From the NCBI GenBank assembly GCA_946482365.1, contig CAMLQY010000028.1:1-23106 (forward strand): a stretch of 23,106 nt of DNA, given 5' to 3'. This stretch comes from an uncultured Actinomycetes bacterium. GTDB taxonomy: Bacteria; Actinomycetota; Thermoleophilia; Solirubrobacterales; 70-9. Each line of letters begins with the position of its first letter. The first letter of the stretch is position 1. This document shows positions 21,474 through 23,106 of the stretch, one piece after another. The notes beneath the pieces are model-generated. The model was not told the origin of the DNA and searched no databases. It was given only the letters and a program-made list of their open reading frames with translations. The position numbers and the translations under genes are program-made.

Positions 21474-23105
21474 CTATTTGAATTCGGCCGTGACCGATTT
21501 GGCCGTCGACATCGTCACCGTGCAGGTACCGATGCCCGAGCAGCCGCTGCCCGACCAGCCGCCGAACGTCGAGCCTTTGCCCGGGGTGGCGGTAAGTTCG
21601 ACCACTTCGCCCTGGTAGTAGGCCGATGCCTGCTCAGAGCAGGTGAGGCCACAGTTGATTCCGGCGAGGCTCGACTTCACGGTGCCCTGCCCGCCTCCCG
21701 ACTTGGTCAGGCTGAGCAGGTGCTTGGCGTCTTCGGCGAATTCGGCCTGCACCTCATGGTCTTCGCCCATCGTCACTTCGCAAGCGCCAGAGCCGATGCA
21801 GTCGCCCAGCCATTTGACGAAGTGGAAGTGTTTGGCCGGGGTCTGTTTGAGCGTGACCAGGGTCCCCTCTTTGAAGGCCGCTGAGGTCTCCGAGCAGTTG
21901 GAGAGGCAGAGGATCCCGCTTGGGGCGCTCTGCACCTTGCCGAGGCCCGATCCCGCTCTCGAGACCTCGAGGGCGTGGGTGGTCGTGAAGACCGCTTTGA
22001 CCGTCTTTGCTTTGTCGACGGTGATCGTGCACTGGCGGCCGTTGACGCCGCCTTTGTCGCAGTATTTCCAGCTGACGAAGACCGAGCCGGGGTCGGCTGT
22101 GGCGGTGAGGACGACGACGGTGCCTTCGGGGTATTCGTCAGAGCAGATCGGGTCACAGCTGATCAGGCCTTTGTCGGAGGTGACCGTGCCTGAGCCGGTG
22201 CCTTCGACGTCAACCGTGAGTGTGAATTTGGGTGTGACCGATTCTTTGTCGAAGTTGGCCGTCACCGATTTGGCCGCGGTCATCGTCACTTCGCAGGTGC
22301 CGGTGCCCGAGCAGGCACCGCTCCAGCCGGTGAATTCGGAGCCCGGGTCCGGGTCTGCTTCGAGCGTGACCACGGTGCCGTGGTCGTAGGGCTGGGAGCA
22401 GTCTTCGCCGCAGTCGATACCCGGAGGCGAGCTGGTGACTTTGCCCGTGCCAGAACCCGTCTTCGAGACCGAGAGCAGGTGCTGTTCGAGGTCGAAGGTG
22501 GCGGTGACTTCCTTTGCTGCGGACATCGTCACCAAGCACTTGTTTTCGCCGTTGACCGAGTCGCAGCCGCTCCATGCAACGGCTTTGCTGTTGGCTCCCG
22601 GGGTGCCAGTGAGGGTCACCGGGACGCCTTCTTCGTATTCCTCTTCGCAGTCAAGGCCGCAGCTGATGCCCGAAGGAGAGCTGGTGACGGTGCCAGTGCC
22701 AGTGCCGGCTGGTTTGACTTTGAGTTTGAATTTAGGTTTTGCGGCCGTATTGAACTCAGCCGTTACTTCCTTAGCTTCGGTCATCGTCACTATGCAGGTG
22801 CCGGCGCCAGAGCAACCGGATCCCGACCAGCCAGCGAAGGTCGAGCCTTCGTCGGCATCAGCTTCCAGCGTGACTTCGGCGCCTTCTTCATATTCCTCGT
22901 CGCAGTCTGAGCCGCAGTCGATGCCCGAGGGCGAGCTGGTGACTTTGCCGGCGCCGCTGCCGGTCTTTTTAACTTTCAGTTCGAATTCTTCGGGTCCATC
23001 GACTTCGGGGTATTCCAGCGGCCCGAACGCGTTCACATCGAAGGGCTGGACTTCGTTGTTGGAGGCGTCATAGGCGACGTAGGCGTTGCCGTTGGAGGGA
23101 TAGGT
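21474..23105 (-). CDS. Secreted protein with six InlB-type B-repeats, 5' partial
   Basis: The frame is open to the right edge, so the true start is outside; the GTG at 23036 is internal. The first ~30 residues are the same propeller-like end as in the left-edge gene. Then come six tandem repeats of about 75-85 residues. Their consensus is T-G-x-G-x-G-x-V-T-S-S-P-x-G-I-x-C-G-x-D-C, then Y-x-x-G-x-x-V-T-L, G-W-S-G-x-x-C-S-G-x-G-T-C-x-V-T-M and A-K-x-V-T-A-x-F. This is the InlB B-repeat/Listeria-Bacteroides repeat type, with paired Cys that probably form disulfides. The protein ends right after repeat six (AEFK), with no anchor. Probably extracellular and adhesive or structural; function not shown. 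No TTA codon is in frame. Confidence 0.9.
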   Translation of the reverse strand, partial: TYPSNGNAYVAYDASNNEVQPFDVNAFGPLEYPEVDGPEEFELKVKKTGSGAGKVTSSPSGIDCGSDCDEEYEEGAEVTLEADADEGSTFAGWSGSGCSGAGTCIVTMTEAKEVTAEFNTAAKPKFKLKVKPAGTGTGTVTSSPSGISCGLDCEEEYEEGVPVTLTGTPGANSKAVAWSGCDSVNGENKCLVTMSAAKEVTATFDLEQHLLSVSKTGSGTGKVTSSPPGIDCGEDCSQPYDHGTVVTLEADPDPGSEFTGWSGACSGTGTCEVTMTAAKSVTANFDKESVTPKFTLTVDVEGTGSGTVTSDKGLISCDPICSDEYPEGTVVVLTATADPGSVFVSWKYCDKGGVNGRQCTITVDKAKTVKAVFTTTHALEVSRAGSGLGKVQSAPSGILCLSNCSETSAAFKEGTLVTLKQTPAKHFHFVKWLGDCIGSGACEVTMGEDHEVQAEFAEDAKHLLSLTKSGGGQGTVKSSLAGINCGLTCSEQASAYYQGEVVELTATPGKGSTFGGWSGSGCSGIGTCTVTMSTAKSVTAEFK

Positions 23106-23106
23106 G
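23016..23106. repeat. Right copy of inverted end repeat (propeller-coding)
   Basis: Reverse complement of bases 1-91 with one mismatch (at 23051, opposite base 56). The outer 55 bases are identical. Confidence 0.95.

Noticed and set aside
1..23106. tRNA or rRNA genes
   Set aside because: I recognised no cloverleaf-like sequence or rRNA core, but I could not run a covariance search, so a missed tRNA is possible.

Overview
The window is high-GC DNA that most resembles Solirubrobacterales/Thermoleophilia (Actinomycetota). This rests on recalled family resemblance, not a search. The signs are secreted proteins that join beta-propeller, Fn3-like and PD40-like modules, a basic Cys-containing C-terminal tail, GTG and TTG start codons, and a family of small secreted Cys-patterned proteins. 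The first 55 bases and the reverse complement of the last 55 bases are identical. The window is therefore probably one complete assembled contig (likely metagenomic) that breaks in the same multi-copy propeller repeat at both ends.

Layout. (1) 1-5592: the 3' part of a large secreted propeller/Fn3/PD40 protein, translationally coupled (ATGA) to a 901-residue secreted modular protein. (2) 5593-9871: a tandem array of one small secreted protein family, consisting of a decayed copy (5974-6236) and four intact copies A-D (6469, 7323, 8307, 9218). Each intact copy has its own promoter-like block, a hairpin touching the Shine-Dalgarno sequence, and a terminator-like hairpin. (3) 9981-18668: ordinary metabolic genes. 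These are a ferritin-like/cupredoxin/multicopper-oxidase operon (-), a STAS anti-anti-sigma gene (+), an ABC-2 exporter pair (-), a short-chain dehydrogenase (-), a standalone 5'-3' exonuclease (+), and a Baeyer-Villiger-type monooxygenase coupled to a flavodoxin-like NAD(P)H:FMN reductase (-). (4) 18697-21410: two longer, two-domain members of the same secreted family. E is intact; F has a 1-nt frameshift in its signal peptide. They share a 493-bp identical block. (5) 21474-23106: a secreted protein with six InlB-type B-repeats, entering from the right end on the minus strand.

The most unusual content is the secreted family. By my reading the six copies carry about 78 in-frame TTA leucine codons, while every other gene in the window has none. 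All copies share an eight-cysteine pattern, the same signal peptide, a -35-like TTGAC box at fixed spacing, and a stem-loop ending next to the Shine-Dalgarno sequence. The stem varies in sequence but is kept as a structure. This looks like a co-regulated, expanding and decaying family of exported Cys-rich domains whose synthesis could depend on the UUA-reading tRNA. The last point is a hypothesis.
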